This document shows, piece by piece, positions 24,349-37,462 of a stretch of 64,000 nt of DNA. The position numbers and the translations under genes were made by a program. The DNA lies in NCBI RefSeq assembly GCF_002443255.2, contig NW_019211455.1:50799471-50863470 (forward strand), written 5' to 3'. The notes below the pieces were generated by a model that worked only from the letters and a program-made list of their open reading frames with translations, had not been told where the DNA came from and did no database searches. Source of the stretch: Varroa destructor (taxonomy: Eukaryota > Arthropoda > Arachnida > Mesostigmata > Varroidae). Each line of letters opens with the position of its first letter. Position 1 is the stretch's first letter.

Positions 24349-24879
24349 GGCTAATAAACAAATTGGTCACTGTTCATTTATGCTTATATACTATCCACGT
24401 ATATACATGAAACTATTGAGCACGAGTTATCATGTCGCTTCTGATTTGTTTGCCTGACTATGACTGGTCAGCCGGCTGACCTTTACAGCCGCTTTGTTTG
24501 GGACCACCGTCAACGCATTTAAGCTTTCTGATAAGACGATTATTCTGGTGTGGCACTGACGACGACGACGTATATTCCGCCGCTGCACGGCCTGTTATCT
24601 TTGATGGTCGGATTCATTAAATGCCGCCGCCGTCACCCGAACCATCATCAAACTTAAACGAGTATATAAAGCCTCAGCACACACGTTCGTTACGAACCTG
24701 CTAAACGCGCGAGCAAGTAAGACCTCACAGCCCTACTAACAACATTTGCACATGTTGAAGTAACGACAAACGCGTATAGGCGAAGCCAGAATTTATTAAC
24801 TGAACAAAGAAAAAGAGCCAACAGTTCGCCAACCACTTCAAGCATTACTTAGACCAAAGAATATAGCGGCAGTGTGTGT

Positions 24880-24992
24880 ATCTGAATCTGTGTATGTGGT
24901 GTGTGCGTGTGTCTCTGCAGGTTTGTGAGTGTGTGTACATGTGTCTGAGTGTGTGTACATGTGTGTCAGTGTGTGCCTGTGTGTGTGTGTGT
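24880..24992 (+). repeat. degenerate (GT)n simple repeat
   Basis: GT-rich stretch with an internal higher-order unit, GAGTGTGTGTACATGTGTCT-like, repeated about three times. Intronic microsatellite. Confidence 0.85.
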
Positions 24993-27900
24993 TTCATTCT
25001 ACGAGGGCTGATTTAAGTGGCATTGCTTCTTTCGAGCTGGCGAACGCAGCAAATTCGTTATCGTCGCATGCCTACGAGTGACGTCCATCAGAAAGACGTA
25101 CAGCTGAGCTTCCGCATATGTTTGAACAAAGCCGACTTATTAGTATGGCTTGTTGAGAAGTACCTATTCACATTAATTTTGGGCCTATGAAGAGCATTAG
25201 CGAAAAACTCTATAATTTTTTTTATACATTTTGCAACGCCGCTCAACCCTATAGTGCATTTCGGAATTAGCCCGAGCAGATTCGATAATATTTTCAAAGA
25301 TAGTCTATTTTGTTCTTCTGTAGTTCTTCTATGCGTCTTCACATGCCTCCATTTGCAAACACAGAGTTTCTGCTGGCGGAAAGTCTCGAGTGGCGCATAT
25401 AAATGAAGAATATAAAGCACGCTTTTTTTTTACTTGCTGTTCAGTTTGACTTTAATAATTGCGTATTAGTACAATCATCTTAATCATATTTTGTCTGCAG
25501 TTATCTTCATTAAAAACTTAGCTTCCCTGCACCTCGTCCTTTTCAACTGATAGCATCGTAGAAACGTTTCTTCCCTAGAGCCTAAGGATCGGCCATGCGT
25601 AGAAACTAATTCCATCAATTTCGTATGAATAGAACGTGATTGGCAACGTCCTAGTCGGCTCTTTCAAGTCAGTGGTTCAGTGTGATGTCCATGAACAATA
25701 CTCGCAATGTTTCGATCGTCCAACGCTTTCTGGGTGTTGCCCCATCCCCTTTTGCCCTCTATCATGAGGGCATACTGCATTTTTCCATTCTTCGGACCCG
25801 TGGCGTTGCTGCTCGGGTGGCATATTTTGTCAACTTTTTTCCTTTGTTACAGCAAACGCGCTAGCAGCAAAAGAGGCGTAGCGTAACGTTCGCTTTTGTC
25901 TAGCTCTTGTATGTATATATCCTGTATAACCTTCTTCTTGAAGCGTCAAACAAAAAGCCGACGGAGAAGGGATGTCAAACGGCATACTTTTCGTGGCTAC
26001 CAGAACTACGTTCGTTTCGTCTCACGTCGCAAAAGACACGCCGCCGCTAAGGACGTAGGTTTGTCCGTGTGAATAGCCAAGAGCAGAATGCATTTGGGGA
26101 GTGAAGGTGGCTGTTGAGTAGCGATTATATCCATCATTAAAGGCCTGTTTACTGGATACCCATGTAACAAGCGGGCAACGTTTAATGATGCCCCACACCA
26201 CCGTGTAGAAGCAGGTTAGATGGAAACTGTCTCGAGACTAGAGGAAGCAGAGTTGATAGAAAAGTTGTCTGTATTTATTGTTATATTTTATCTACGATGG
26301 GTGGCAAATGTATCATGTGAAGAGCTGTTGATTTTTTTTTGTCTGAAATCAGATGTATTTATGTTGTGCTATCTAGAATAGAAAGCCAGTTGTAATCAGC
26401 GTAAATTTCAGGCAGTCCGTTAAAGGCATGATAGAGATGAAAAGAATATGATAAGTTGTCAATACATGTTGTTGTACCGTAGTATTGTATTCAAACTATC
26501 AACGACCAATGATTGCCCTGTTGGTAATATTGATAGGCATACATTTTTTCCCATAGTCATGTAGAAAGCTAGTTGAGGTTTGTCGTCATAGTAAAGGCAC
26601 TGGATAATAACCACATGCGCCAATCGTCACGCCCCATCTTACTATGATGCCTTGAGCTTCTAGTGCTGTCAGGTAGTTGAGTAAGTATTTCTATAGGAAG
26701 TACGTATTCGGTATCAGGGACACGAAATTAATTTTCGTCTCATGTAGATAACAAACCAGTGACTCGTATACTTCATACCCAAAGAATGAATACATTTTGA
26801 TAAGCAGTTCCAAACCGAGTCAATACATACCATGTCACATGACTTTGGTTCAGGGGTGGCCAACGAACGTCAGTCTAGCACTATTCACAAAGCTACTATT
26901 TTTTGCTGTCAATTATTATGCGATGCAGGTCGCGCTTGCGTGAGAGTACAGTGGTAACGGAAACCGGTAGTTATAATAAAAATAACAAATATAAACATGG
27001 TCAGCTATAAACAGATTCAATACGTAGGGAAGTACGTCGCGGACGTAATAGCGACATACTTGAGAGCTGCTCGTTCATCCCACCTGAAAAAAATTGTTGA
27101 ACTATAAGGGATAGACCGATTGCTCATCGATATAGCAAGCAAAAAGAAACATTTAAAGATTTAAGTTCGTGTACATGTATGCATCGATAGCGTTTGTTTT
27201 CGTAGACATGATTTTGAAGTTATTTTCACCATTTTTTTTTTAGTTCCTTTTTCCCTGCTATAGACCGGTTACAACGAAGGGCAATTACAGTGAAGGTGTA
27301 TACTGCTTCAAAGAGAAAGAACCCTGGAGAGCAGTACAGCGTTACTTATGAATTATGGAAAAAAAAATCAACGCATGATCATGGCACAAAAAATCACTCT
27401 CTAAGGTCGATAGCGTTGTGCTGCTTTGTGTGCTTACTTAGCGGTCGTAGTCAGCGTCGTCTAAGTCGACCAAAGCGGATTACTAACTAGTTCAGCATGT
27501 TTCATTGATGGGTACGCTGCTTAAATCTGACAGCCCTGTTTGTTATGAAATAGTATAGAAACGGCGCGGACGGTATTTTTTGCTATAAAGGCTAAACATC
27601 CATGTGTATATAGTATAGCTGCAGTACTGAAATTTTGCCCATTTCCCAACAAACTTGCGAGGGCAAGCAGGCGAGAACTGTTCAGCAGATATAGCCCAAA
27701 CAAAATAATGGCACAGATAGGGTTATTTTTAATATCTTGCTGCGCAGCTCCATGAAAATGTCGAACAATAATACGAACAAAAGTTAATCGTCTTTCACCG
27801 GTACCCTCATAGCACCTATCAAAAAACCTTCCATATTCTTTTTTTCGTCTTAGCCCTTTGGCCTGTTTAAGTCCACAACTCATGGTGATGGTATCGCTGC

Positions 27901-30250
27901 CGTAGACTTAAAGATCATTTAAATTAGCGATTCGAATTGAAGCTCACGCCTGAATCTGTCGGACGTTGTTCGATGTGTCACATAATTTATGTAAGTATTT
28001 ATATGGCGACATTATTATTTAACTCGTAACTTCCAGTTATCTTAAGTTAAGCCGCTGTCGCGCGTGATCCGATTTTTTGCATAGGAAGTTTTTTGAGTAT
28101 CCGATTCTTATCCACTGCGCAGCGCAGGCAGCTGGGCTTGCAACCCGTTTGTAACAGCTGCATAGCGTCCCGCGACCGCGATGTTTGCGGTAGCGGCAGA
28201 TCAATGATCGGCGCAACGACGAATCGAATTGAGGTTAGGTAAAGAAAACAAAAACAAAAATTGAATACCCAAATTCATAGAGACAGAACAATGACCGTGG
28301 TCATAACAGCGACGAAAGCGTTTATTTCACCTGTGGGCTCCTTGAGAATATTGACAGCTTGAAGTAATGCCTTTTTTGTATTCAAAGATTTAATATATGA
28401 CAAAATGACATGCCGGCCAGCGATTGTTCTGTGATTATTGTACGATAATGATAGTGTTGCTAGTAACAATAGTAAGGAGGAAACCATACTTTCTCGTTCG
28501 AGCAGGAGCAGGCAATAGCAGGAAAAATGAGCCAAAAAGGAATATAAACACTTATGAAGATTTAAAATAATGCCCTTCTTCAGATAACCTGTGCAACACG
28601 AACAACGACGGTAACTCAAAAGCTTTACATTATTACACATTAATGACTATGACGTCGATGCAGGCATCGGTGGATTGATAGACGAGCTGAAGAATGAGCA
28701 CGCGACTCCGAGTCATCACGCCGAGAAACCAAATGAGTGACTCCTACTGTTACTTCGATACGCCGCCAAGACAAGCAGTGTTCACCAATCATCATCGTTC
28801 TTACATTTTAATTTTAATTCTTACATTTAATTTAATTTATTTTATTATCTTCAGCATCCTCACCAGCATTAATCATTATCGTTTTTGCTTTGAATCGTTC
28901 TCGTCTGCGAGCGATGACGATTTAGTGGCTGTAGCCATATTGCTACCGTTCGTATATAAATTGCGCAACCTCTTTTGCAAATAGTTGTCGTTGTTGTGAT
29001 GGCTTTACGCGTTTTTGATTGAGGCCCATCATCGCTAAATTGGTAGGTGTCGTCAAACCTTCTATAGACGGCAAGCCGACTAACGTAGCCGAAGACGCGA
29101 GCCTGATCGACAGATGTACACCCTTGTACGGAAGGTTTCTTTACGAGATGTCTGTCCAACGACAGCGATCACAATAATGCCGTCCTTAATGTCATCAGCT
29201 TGTCCTTACTTTACGACGCTCACTCTGACTTTAGGTAGAAACCATCTAATTTCCTAATCATTGGACGCGACCCTATGTTTCCTATCGATGCAGGCCAGTA
29301 GCAATCGACGGTGATCACCGCGTATCGTTGTTGATCTAATGATGACCATGATGGCGGTGGTGATGGTGAGGGGGATCAGGATCGTCTCATGTCATCGATG
29401 ATGTCGTGCAATTCAAAAAAAGCATTCTAGTGAAACATCGAATATATCGTGATGCCACCGTTTCATGTATGAATGGTCATCGTAAATACTCCCATTGAGT
29501 AACTGGGCGCGACCAAAGGTAACATTGTACGCCGTCTACCATATGCCATCGTGAGACGCTGACGATACCGTTTATAGGTCTCGATCGACACAATGAAAAC
29601 ACTATAACGGCATGAAATGTCCCAGTGAGGCCCGCAGGTAGAAGGTGTGACAGACAAGCGATGAAACGTGCGAATTTTCTGAACGATTTCAGTTGAAATA
29701 GGTGACCCTTTGACAAAAATGAACGGCCCAGCCTCCATATAGAGATAATCAATATCTTATGAACAAAGTCATTCGACTATTGTCAAGCTTTGAACCCTAA
29801 ACACGAGCCACATACTCCACATATAGATTGGTAGTTACAATCTCACAAAATTGCCCACTAAATGTTTTTCTTCGCGTAAGTTTCCCTCGGGATTTTTATA
29901 AGGCATCCTTAGGTCACTGGCTGCCCGTCCAAAGCAGTGTATCAGACCTCGAAAACATCGAAAGTGGTTCTAGGGCTGACCCGCGTCAGTCAACCTTACA
30001 CTCATAGTACATGTCTAATTATATTGCACAGCAGCAAGGATAATCGCAAAGGAATAAAATGCAGTCGCAACGAATCTGCATCCCGGGGGCAGTATCGACA
30101 TCAACCCGAATAAGCCGTTCAACGTTATTGCCTACAGCGGCTAACCTAAGACGTGGCTGAGCTCGTAGCGTAGCGGCGCCATACAGCTCACTCAAAGCTA
30201 AGAAGTGCAGAACAGACACAATAGGTTTGCTCGACACGGCTAGGTCTTAC

Positions 30251-30340
30251 AGGTTGGGCTTTGAAGTTGATTGAGAAAAGAATCAAGATAGCAGGGGCAA
30301 AAGAAAAAGCAATGGGGGCAACTTCATCGCCCCGACTCAT
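30251..30340 (-). CDS. possible alternative first exon in a GC-rich patch
   Basis: An ATG at 30340 opens 30 codons (starting MSRGDEVAPIAF) to a CCT|GTAAGA donor in phase 0. The preceding 200 bp are GC-rich with a TCAGTC initiator-like motif, like a promoter. Phase 0 does not match the exon at 21024 (phase 2) but does match the IQ exon at 20473, so an isoform that skips the intermediate exon is conceivable. A different minus-strand frame just downstream (30019-30237) is also open and protein-like, which weakens the case for any one reading. Confidence 0.15.
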
Positions 30341-30676
30341 TTCACTGAATTCCAGAGTATGCACACAAATCAAAGGAGCGAGGGTGGGGCCGAGAGGAGT
30401 GGGGCGAGGCCGAAGGCAGAACTCCAACGAAGAAGAAAACAGGCTCAACTTAACGCGTGCGACTGAGCTAGCGAGGGGGTCAGACAACGGAGTGAGAACA
30501 TGAAACTGAAAGATTTTTGGCGCCCTTGGTTTTGATAGCCGGCTATTTCCTATTGAAATCTGCTGCACTCATCCAAGCTCGCTAGTTGGGTGTTAGGGCA
30601 TCTTGTAGAAGGGCATTTAAACTTTAAATGCCTCCGACGTGATCACAGAACTTGTACGTACATGATGAACTCATAC

Positions 30677-30681
<5 letters not shown>

Positions 30682-30712
<31 letters not shown>
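30682..30712. repeat. (TA)n microsatellite
   Basis: About 15 uninterrupted TA units within IQSEC intron 1. Confidence 0.95.
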
Positions 30713-30715
<3 letters not shown>

Positions 30716-32575
30716 TGAAGCTGATGAATTTGCATATTTTTCACTCGAATATATTAAAAGTGCCAGCGATTTTTGGTAGAACGGTTATTGATAGTCTAAG
30801 AGTTTATTGTAGTCAGCGTATGAACTATAGGCACTGGTCACATTTTCTGAACACTTGATTTGTATAAACTGATTGAATTGCCTCTTTCTTTAATAAATCG
30901 ATTATCACTGTGACTGGAGTTAATTATCGGAAAATTCAAGTTTATCACACGATCATGACCGGTATCATTTATGCAGATTTTCCGGAAAAGAGCTCACCAT
31001 TTGTAATAGCCCGGGTTTCTCTGCTGTATAATCCTTATTGTTATTAAGAAACAATGGAGTCGCGCGACCGTTGCGAGTGAAGCAGATGCTGGCGCCGACT
31101 TCGCGATGAAGAGGTACCGAGACGTAAAACTACCAAAAAAAAAAATGCGAATTGTTTGCCGTCGCCGCGCCCGCGTGAATCTTTATCAAGTTTAGTAAGT
31201 GGTCAATATTGTTAATCTAGTGAACAGTGGCGGTAAACCAGGGTCCTCTGTACTTTCAGCAGTCGAGCTGATTAAACAATAGCGCAGGACCCCCGGTCAA
31301 AGACAGTCAAGCGCTATTGTCATCGCTCTAATTTTATACGATATACGAGTAACGTTCGTATGACGCACTAGCTACAGACAACACTGCCGGGCTGTGTGAA
31401 ATCACTTAGTAATCTAGCAACGGACGGGTTTACGATGATCTGAGATTTAGCGAGTAGCCCACTGTCAAGCCAATAAATTTCGTGACAACGCCAGCGACCG
31501 CAGCACGATCGACTTCACGGAACGCTCTTACCGTACTTACACGCTGATGGTGTGAATGTCTGAATGCCCAGAGCAAAGCAGGCCAAAGTAGGCGCGCATA
31601 TACTAAAGCTATGAGTGAGTGGTAAAGGCTGATTTTTTTTTCACCGATTGCTACGGCCAAGCAAGGAGACTGCAGATTTCGGTTAACGCATGCAACACTG
31701 TAGAGCGTCTGCGATGTGATTTTGATAAATATCTGTTGTTGTTGTTGTTAGCAGCACGTGAGCTAGGTAGGGTTAAATTTGTCAAGAGTTACAGCGGTAC
31801 GAGGAAGGGTCGGTGATGAGCGTAGTGATGCTGAACGTGGTGGGCACCAAAAATGTGACGTAAAAGGTCAGGCAGGGGCATGGCTAATTTTGACTAGCAT
31901 ACGATGATGTGGGCCGTAGGATACACCTTCTTTGTAGGGTTGAATATGGGTCATCGTAGTTGCTCTGTATGTGAAGCTGATCTTTCGTTGTTAAATGAGA
32001 TGAGCATGGTCAACTGTTAAATGTCATAACATACTTTTTCTGCTATACGTCAGTATTCTGCAATTATTGCGGCATTGGCGCATAAGACACAACTGCAATT
32101 CATCGTCCTTCTGCCTGATTTCTTCGTACAGCTCTGCCATAATCAGATTCGCATGTCTCACTTTTCAATAGTGCGTAGCCCTTGTAGGGCCGCAACAACG
32201 TCAACATAGCTGACGTGTAGCATGGAGCATCCGATTCGAGGGCGGAGAAAAATCACATAGATAAAATCAGCCTGTTATGGCAACTTATTTGATACGTCAT
32301 ATTCGATAGAACAAGTTGTGCCCCATAAAGGCTGACTAGTGTAAAGCGGCACACACGTTGCACGCCCTCGGCTGTAAAAACTATGCACCTCATTTTTGCT
32401 AATCCCACGATCTCGGCTCGACCTGCAATTGCACTAGCGCTTCTTCATATATACGTTACATAGATACCTTATGCGTACACGTTTACGTAAACCTAGACAA
32501 CACCTCATTCGTTCGTTATTGCTCACAATGCATCCACAACTATCCGCCATCCATTAATGAGACTGCTTCACTCAC

Positions 32576-32820
32576 CGGCCAAACCTCCTTAAAACTGGGG
32601 TAAGGTCAATCTCAACCTGGTACGCTCTTCTTCGAGCCTTCTTATGTTCAGGACTCTGAACTGCACTATCACAGGATTCGGTTAATGCCCGTGGACAGAT
32701 TGTTGTAAGCGCATGCCGATTTTTCTGCTGAGCAGGCAATGTGGGTCTCCCACCTTCAGAGTCTTCCTTTGGTAGTCCGCGCACATGCGGACTAACCAGT
32801 GTGCACACGAGCAAGGACAT
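32576..32820 (-). CDS. IQSEC: IQSEC candidate first coding exon
   Basis: Starts at ATG 32820, the first Met after an in-frame TAG, and runs 81 codons plus two bases to CCG|GTGAGT, a strong donor (32575-32570). Exit phase 2 is exactly what the exon at 21024 needs; the split codon becomes Arg82. The peptide begins MSLLVCTLVSPHVRGLPKED and ends in a basic, helix-like stretch (SPEHKKARRRAYQVEIDLTP). It has no named domain, as is usual for the divergent IQSEC N terminus. A TATA box lies about 350 bp upstream and the leader between is CAG-rich. Assignment rests on phase, donor strength and promoter, not on homology, and other first exons could exist (see 60195-60329). Confidence 0.6.
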
Positions 32821-33144
32821 AACTCCAATGGCCCGTACGTACCCTATTGACTAGCGAGGTTTGGATCCTCCACCGAAGCTCCGCCCATCGGGCGCTACTA
32901 TGACGGGCACTCTCCCATCGAAACGTGCTCGGCTAAGTAGAATGGTCTGCTCTTACTGCGGTTCACTCGCGCTCCAGATAGGTGGAAGTAGTAGCTATAG
33001 GAGTAGTGCGAATGGAAAGAGCTATCGAGCCGGTGGGCACTTCGTCTATCGCCTACCAACACGAGAAACAGCAGCGGGGGAAAGGACCAGCATCTACAGC
33101 AGCAACAGCAACAAAAAGCAGGCACGCCGGCACACTAGAAAAGG
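32821..33144 (-). other. predicted IQSEC 5' leader with three upstream ORFs
   Basis: If transcription starts about 30 bp below the TATA box (near 33144), the leader is about 320 nt. It contains ATG-started ORFs at 33046-33093 (15 aa), 32898-32918 (6 aa) and 32844-32888 (14 aa), none in frame with the main start. Such upstream ORFs usually lower translation. The leader is GC-rich with CTG/CAG runs. Confidence 0.35.
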
Positions 33145-33163
33145 CCACATTATTATTAGAATT

Positions 33164-33174
33164 GGCCTTTTATA
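33164..33174 (-). promoter_or_regulatory. TATA box, candidate IQSEC promoter
   Basis: TATAAAAGGCC on the minus strand, a consensus TATA box, about 350 bp upstream of the predicted start codon and in the right orientation. The expected start site is near 33144. A 9-bp inverted repeat (33139-33147 with 33163-33171) pairs the start region with the TATA box. Confidence 0.4.
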
Positions 33175-35325
33175 TCCCATCATAGTATACACGTGTAGCA
33201 ATGGTGCCGGTCGATGTAGGCAGGCAAAAGCGGACGAAACAACCTGTGCACCAACAAAACAGCTATCACAGCCCGTAGTGAGCTATTGCGCCGATATCTG
33301 CACAATCCGATGCACCCAAGAATGGATGGAATGTGTATAGCATCGTGCTTATGCGTGACATCGGTCCTAGGACAGACAGACTCGGTCAGATCGATTTGTC
33401 TCTCTAGCTTTTATCGGCCTGCCAGCTTCCTACCTATAACTGCGAACCGCCACTAGTCTGGTCACCTAGTTTGCCCCGCCGTTACCTCCGAAGGAGGTGA
33501 GGTAGCTCAACTAGCAAAAGAATTCAATTGCGCAGCATTGGCGGCAGCGGCAGCAGTTGGAATGTCAGAGAACTTCATCGTCTCGAAATAAACGAGCGAC
33601 GGACAGAATTAAACTGCTAGACCATAACAGGTAGAGTTCAAGGAATTTAGCTGTTTCCGGTTACCATTTGCTGAGGTGTCCACCCGGGACGGCTGGGAAA
33701 AACTGTAAAGCATAGAGATGCGGGCTACGAGATTGGGTTTACTAACACATATTTACTCTTCTTCATCCTCATTTCTGAACTGGAGTGCAATGGATTACTT
33801 CCAAGATATTATATAGGATCTTTTTCTATCAGTATTTTTCCCGTCGAATTGTCCCGATGATAATACTCAATTACTGAGTGATAGAAATCTACAAGCGATA
33901 GCCAAATATAATAATTCCGTCGTTGGTCCAACCTAATTTCTGGACGGTTGTGCATATGATTGGACCTGGTCCTTTTACAATAATTCAATCATGTAAACCG
34001 ACAACATTACCTTACCAGATTACATTACCCCTGCGGTAACCAGACGTTGCCACTATCACATACAAATCGAAGGCTGTTGCGCCAATTGGCCTCACAAAAG
34101 ATCGCTAGGTTTTTTTTTGTCCACGAAAACGCCTAACCATAATACAGAAGTAGTTAGGAAGGTTGAGAATGATTTTTAATATGTTAGTGCCATCTGCCAA
34201 GATAGTAACCGAGACCTTGTCAAGGTCCGCAAAGGTAGTACAGCTACGAAATTGGATCGAAATGTTTAGAAGTAACACATTGAAACTGTATAATAATTTT
34301 CAGATTACCGGGCGCTTTGGTGTCTAGTAAGCTTGAAAGCCGGAAGGGTACTGAGCTGTGAGTCTGCACGGCTGAAGATGATACACTGCTACATCGTTAG
34401 CTTGCAATGGGTCCACACTTTTGGACGAGGGCCGCCATTGAGAAGTCTACCAAAGGATGCACAAGCTTGTGGCCGATATTCTTGAAACTCCTTCCTTGAA
34501 ATCTGATCGAAATATGCACTCATACAAACGGTGTTCGACTTTGAATCTAAGTTCGCCATGAACTTCCTTTTTGTAGATCAAAACGCCGGATCTTAAGGGT
34601 GCCAGCGGCAAGCCGTTAGCGGGGCATTCTTTGGCTCTCTTTTGACCTGTCGCTTGAGCAGCCCGGGTCAAGCAAAAAGCATTCATGAGATTTATGAGAG
34701 AGCGCAGAAAACTTCATTTTTATTATGTTATAGTTTGACACTACCTGGCTAACCTATACAAGCGATCGAAGGAAGTTTGGCACTGCAAGCAACCATCTTG
34801 AGGCGGAGGCAGTGAACAGCGGGGCAACCAAAGTCGACAGGCTATGCTTGCTTAGATGGGGGCATTTTTGGTTTGGGCCGTCTCGCAAGAGTAAATGCGG
34901 TGGCTATAATGTGCGAGCGAAGGGATGTCTCCACTAGGGTTACAGGTGAGCGCGCGAGATTTAAATCCCTCTTAAGAAGACAGGTCGTGGCTTTCGACAA
35001 CATTCTTTGAGACACTACGACACATGGCCCGATGGGAAACTTGGTCCAAGGTGGTATTTGCTAAGAATTGCAACTGAACTATGATCAAAGAGAAACTACG
35101 AGTTGTGCTTCCGAAAACGACTTGTCTTCATTGGGGCCTATTGCAGGTACAATATTTCTTCTATATAGTAAAGATATCATCTCGCCCACCCGCGGGCACA
35201 CATCACAGTTCTCTGAAATTACGGGAATGAGTAGTATAATTAGGTGCCGTTGAGTATAGGCACTGTTTGAAAAGCTTTCTTGCGTTAGCCAGTTATTCAA
35301 CGTAAACACTCCTGAATTTACCCGT

Positions 35326-35345
35326 ATGACCGATCGATCGGTCAT
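35326..35345. repeat. 20-bp perfect palindrome
   Basis: ATGACCGATCGATCGGTCAT equals its own reverse complement, built on a central CGATCGATCG. Too long for most chance palindromes in a window this size. Confidence 0.95.
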
Positions 35346-37418
35346 CTACAAATTAGACTCGATTCAAGGAGCACTATCATCATATTAAAAAAAAAATACA
35401 AATAATAACATTTAAAAAAAAAAGCTAGTTTCTGTTTTTACCGTTAAAGTATTGTGGTGCGCGCTCTGGCAAGATTTGGTAGTAAGAGTCGGGAACATAG
35501 CTGATACATTACGAGAAAGTACCTATCTATAGCCTTTACTTGCTATAGTCAGCTATTCACCTAACAATGCCCATCCGAAAGCGTAACCATTTCGTGTTCA
35601 GCTTCACCTGTTTTCGCTTCCCCTGGGCGTCGGACACCACTTCTACCGCATAGATTTCTACAACGATTAAATTTAGCAGCGAGCAAACCGACACTCAACG
35701 ATGCCACAATTCTACCCGGTAAAATTTACGCAGAATTAAGCGGTATACAAATAACAATATAACAAAGATGACAGGTAACGAGCTGAAGAGTCTCATCAAG
35801 CCAACTTTCAGCCATGGGGTAAACTACGGTGGCTTTGAAAGTATTTAGCGGCAAGTACACTAGCGATTGAAGTTAGCTTCCACGATCTGTAGCTTATGAA
35901 AGAGAATCAGATAGGCCAAAAGCAAATGTCTGCCATCATCCGGTGGCGAAGTCCTGCGGAATTCGACAAGGCTACGTCCCTCTTACAGCCGCGATACGAG
36001 ACAAAACAACTCGACAACTTGAAAAACTCAGGGACTTGAAAACTTTTAGAAGCAGTTCCTGCTCTTGTTGCACGCTGTATCGTAAGGGAATATTGCGCTT
36101 TTTCACTCTCTCTCTCTCTCTATCGGCCTGCGAATGGATGGCCTTAACTAGACCGAGCAGGAGAAAGCTGAAATAAAGTCGGAACAAAGGCACATGTATA
36201 GTGAGCCGAACCGATGCGATATGCATGTAGCTGAAATGTTCAAAGTAAGGGACAAACAGTTGTGAAAATATTCCCTTTACTTGCTATTGCTGCCCGGCGG
36301 CTGTTTGCCCCGCTTAGATATGCGTTTGCTCCTATTGGACGATATGGAACGGCAATCGCAATGTAGGCATCATGTACGACTGATCGTATACAAATACATA
36401 TAGGGTAGATCTGTATATATCAATCTGTTACGTGTATACGAAGCTGAATTGAATTCCGACTGCAAAGATGGGCATCAGCTGCCTCTGCTAGAGTTGATAA
36501 AGTGTGCTTTCTTTTTTCTGCGTGATGCTTTCTGTCCCCGTACGGTTGCATTCGTTTCGTATACCATTGCCTCGTGCCATAGTGGAGCAGGCAAGCAGTG
36601 TGCAAAAACTCAACGATCCACTTCTCGGCCAGATTTGATTTAGCTTATTTTGCTTGCAATGCTCTAGACGGTAGTGCTGCATGTTCGCTAAAAAAGCAGT
36701 TGAAAAGGGTGACAACCTTCGTCTCTTTTTGGTCGTTCGAAGGCACTTGATGCCTCAGATTCCCAAATTGATCTATAGCCGATTGATGTGATTGTGGCTA
36801 ACTGGTTGGCTGACTGGCCTGACGTTTGCCGTCTTCGATCAAATTGGCGAGTGACTATAGCTGTGTTTGTTCGACTGAAGGCGGCCAAAAAGCTGGATTT
36901 GTTAGGTAAAGCGGAGAATAAACTGACGATTTGCGCCTTAACACGAAGGCAATTGCAAACGCAAAATGTCCCCAATACAACAGGACTTATTGTCCGTATC
37001 TGGAATTATTCGTATCTGGACAACTAGCTGAATCAATGTCCTTCCGCCACACTTTTTTTTCTGAGATTCTCGTGCCAATCTGAGCTGCAATCTTTCGTCA
37101 GCAATAGCGGAAATGGCTGTAACCTGTCGCTGTGCATGTCGCAACAACTGGACGTCTGTTTTGCCTGAATTTCATAGGCCCACTGTTCTCGTAAACGCAA
37201 AGATGTACTCAATGAACGATAACGAAAGTGCTACAATCAATGCGCTTGAAAGGTGCAGATGTCTCCTGCTGCTATAGCGCTACCCTGCGGGAACACCGGT
37301 AGCGACAACAGAATCAAAGCCTAAATCATCACACTTTTGTCACCGTCGTCTTTGACGCTGCTGCTAGCGCCGCCGCGGCGACTTTGCCCCTGTTGTTTTG
37401 TTGATTGTTGACACTTTT

Positions 37419-37462
37419 GTGCAGCTGGGCTTAAGCATTCCCAGTTCAGGGCCCAGCTGCAC
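37419..37462. repeat. 12-bp inverted repeat, 20-nt loop
   Basis: GTGCAGCTGGGC at 37419-37430 and its exact reverse complement at 37451-37462, with a 20-nt spacer. Stable hairpin as RNA on either strand; GC-rich compared with its surroundings. Confidence 0.9.

Larger units (their letters stand above)
21025..32575 (-). other. IQSEC intron 1 (11.5 kb)
   Basis: Long AT-rich intron between phase 2 boundaries. It holds short (TA)n runs, a GT-rich simple repeat (24880-24992), a 16-bp palindrome (24333-24348), a TA microsatellite (30682-30712) and a GC-rich patch at 30180-30570 with a possible alternative start. A plus-strand ATG frame at 31106-31192 ends at a GTAAGT donor but is Lys/Arg-rich around an A11 run and unconvincing. 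Confidence 0.6.

Noticed and set aside
32861..33340. 159-codon plus-strand frame
   Set aside because: Antisense to the predicted IQSEC leader and promoter; no ATG context or homology, open because of GC-rich CAG/AGC repeats.
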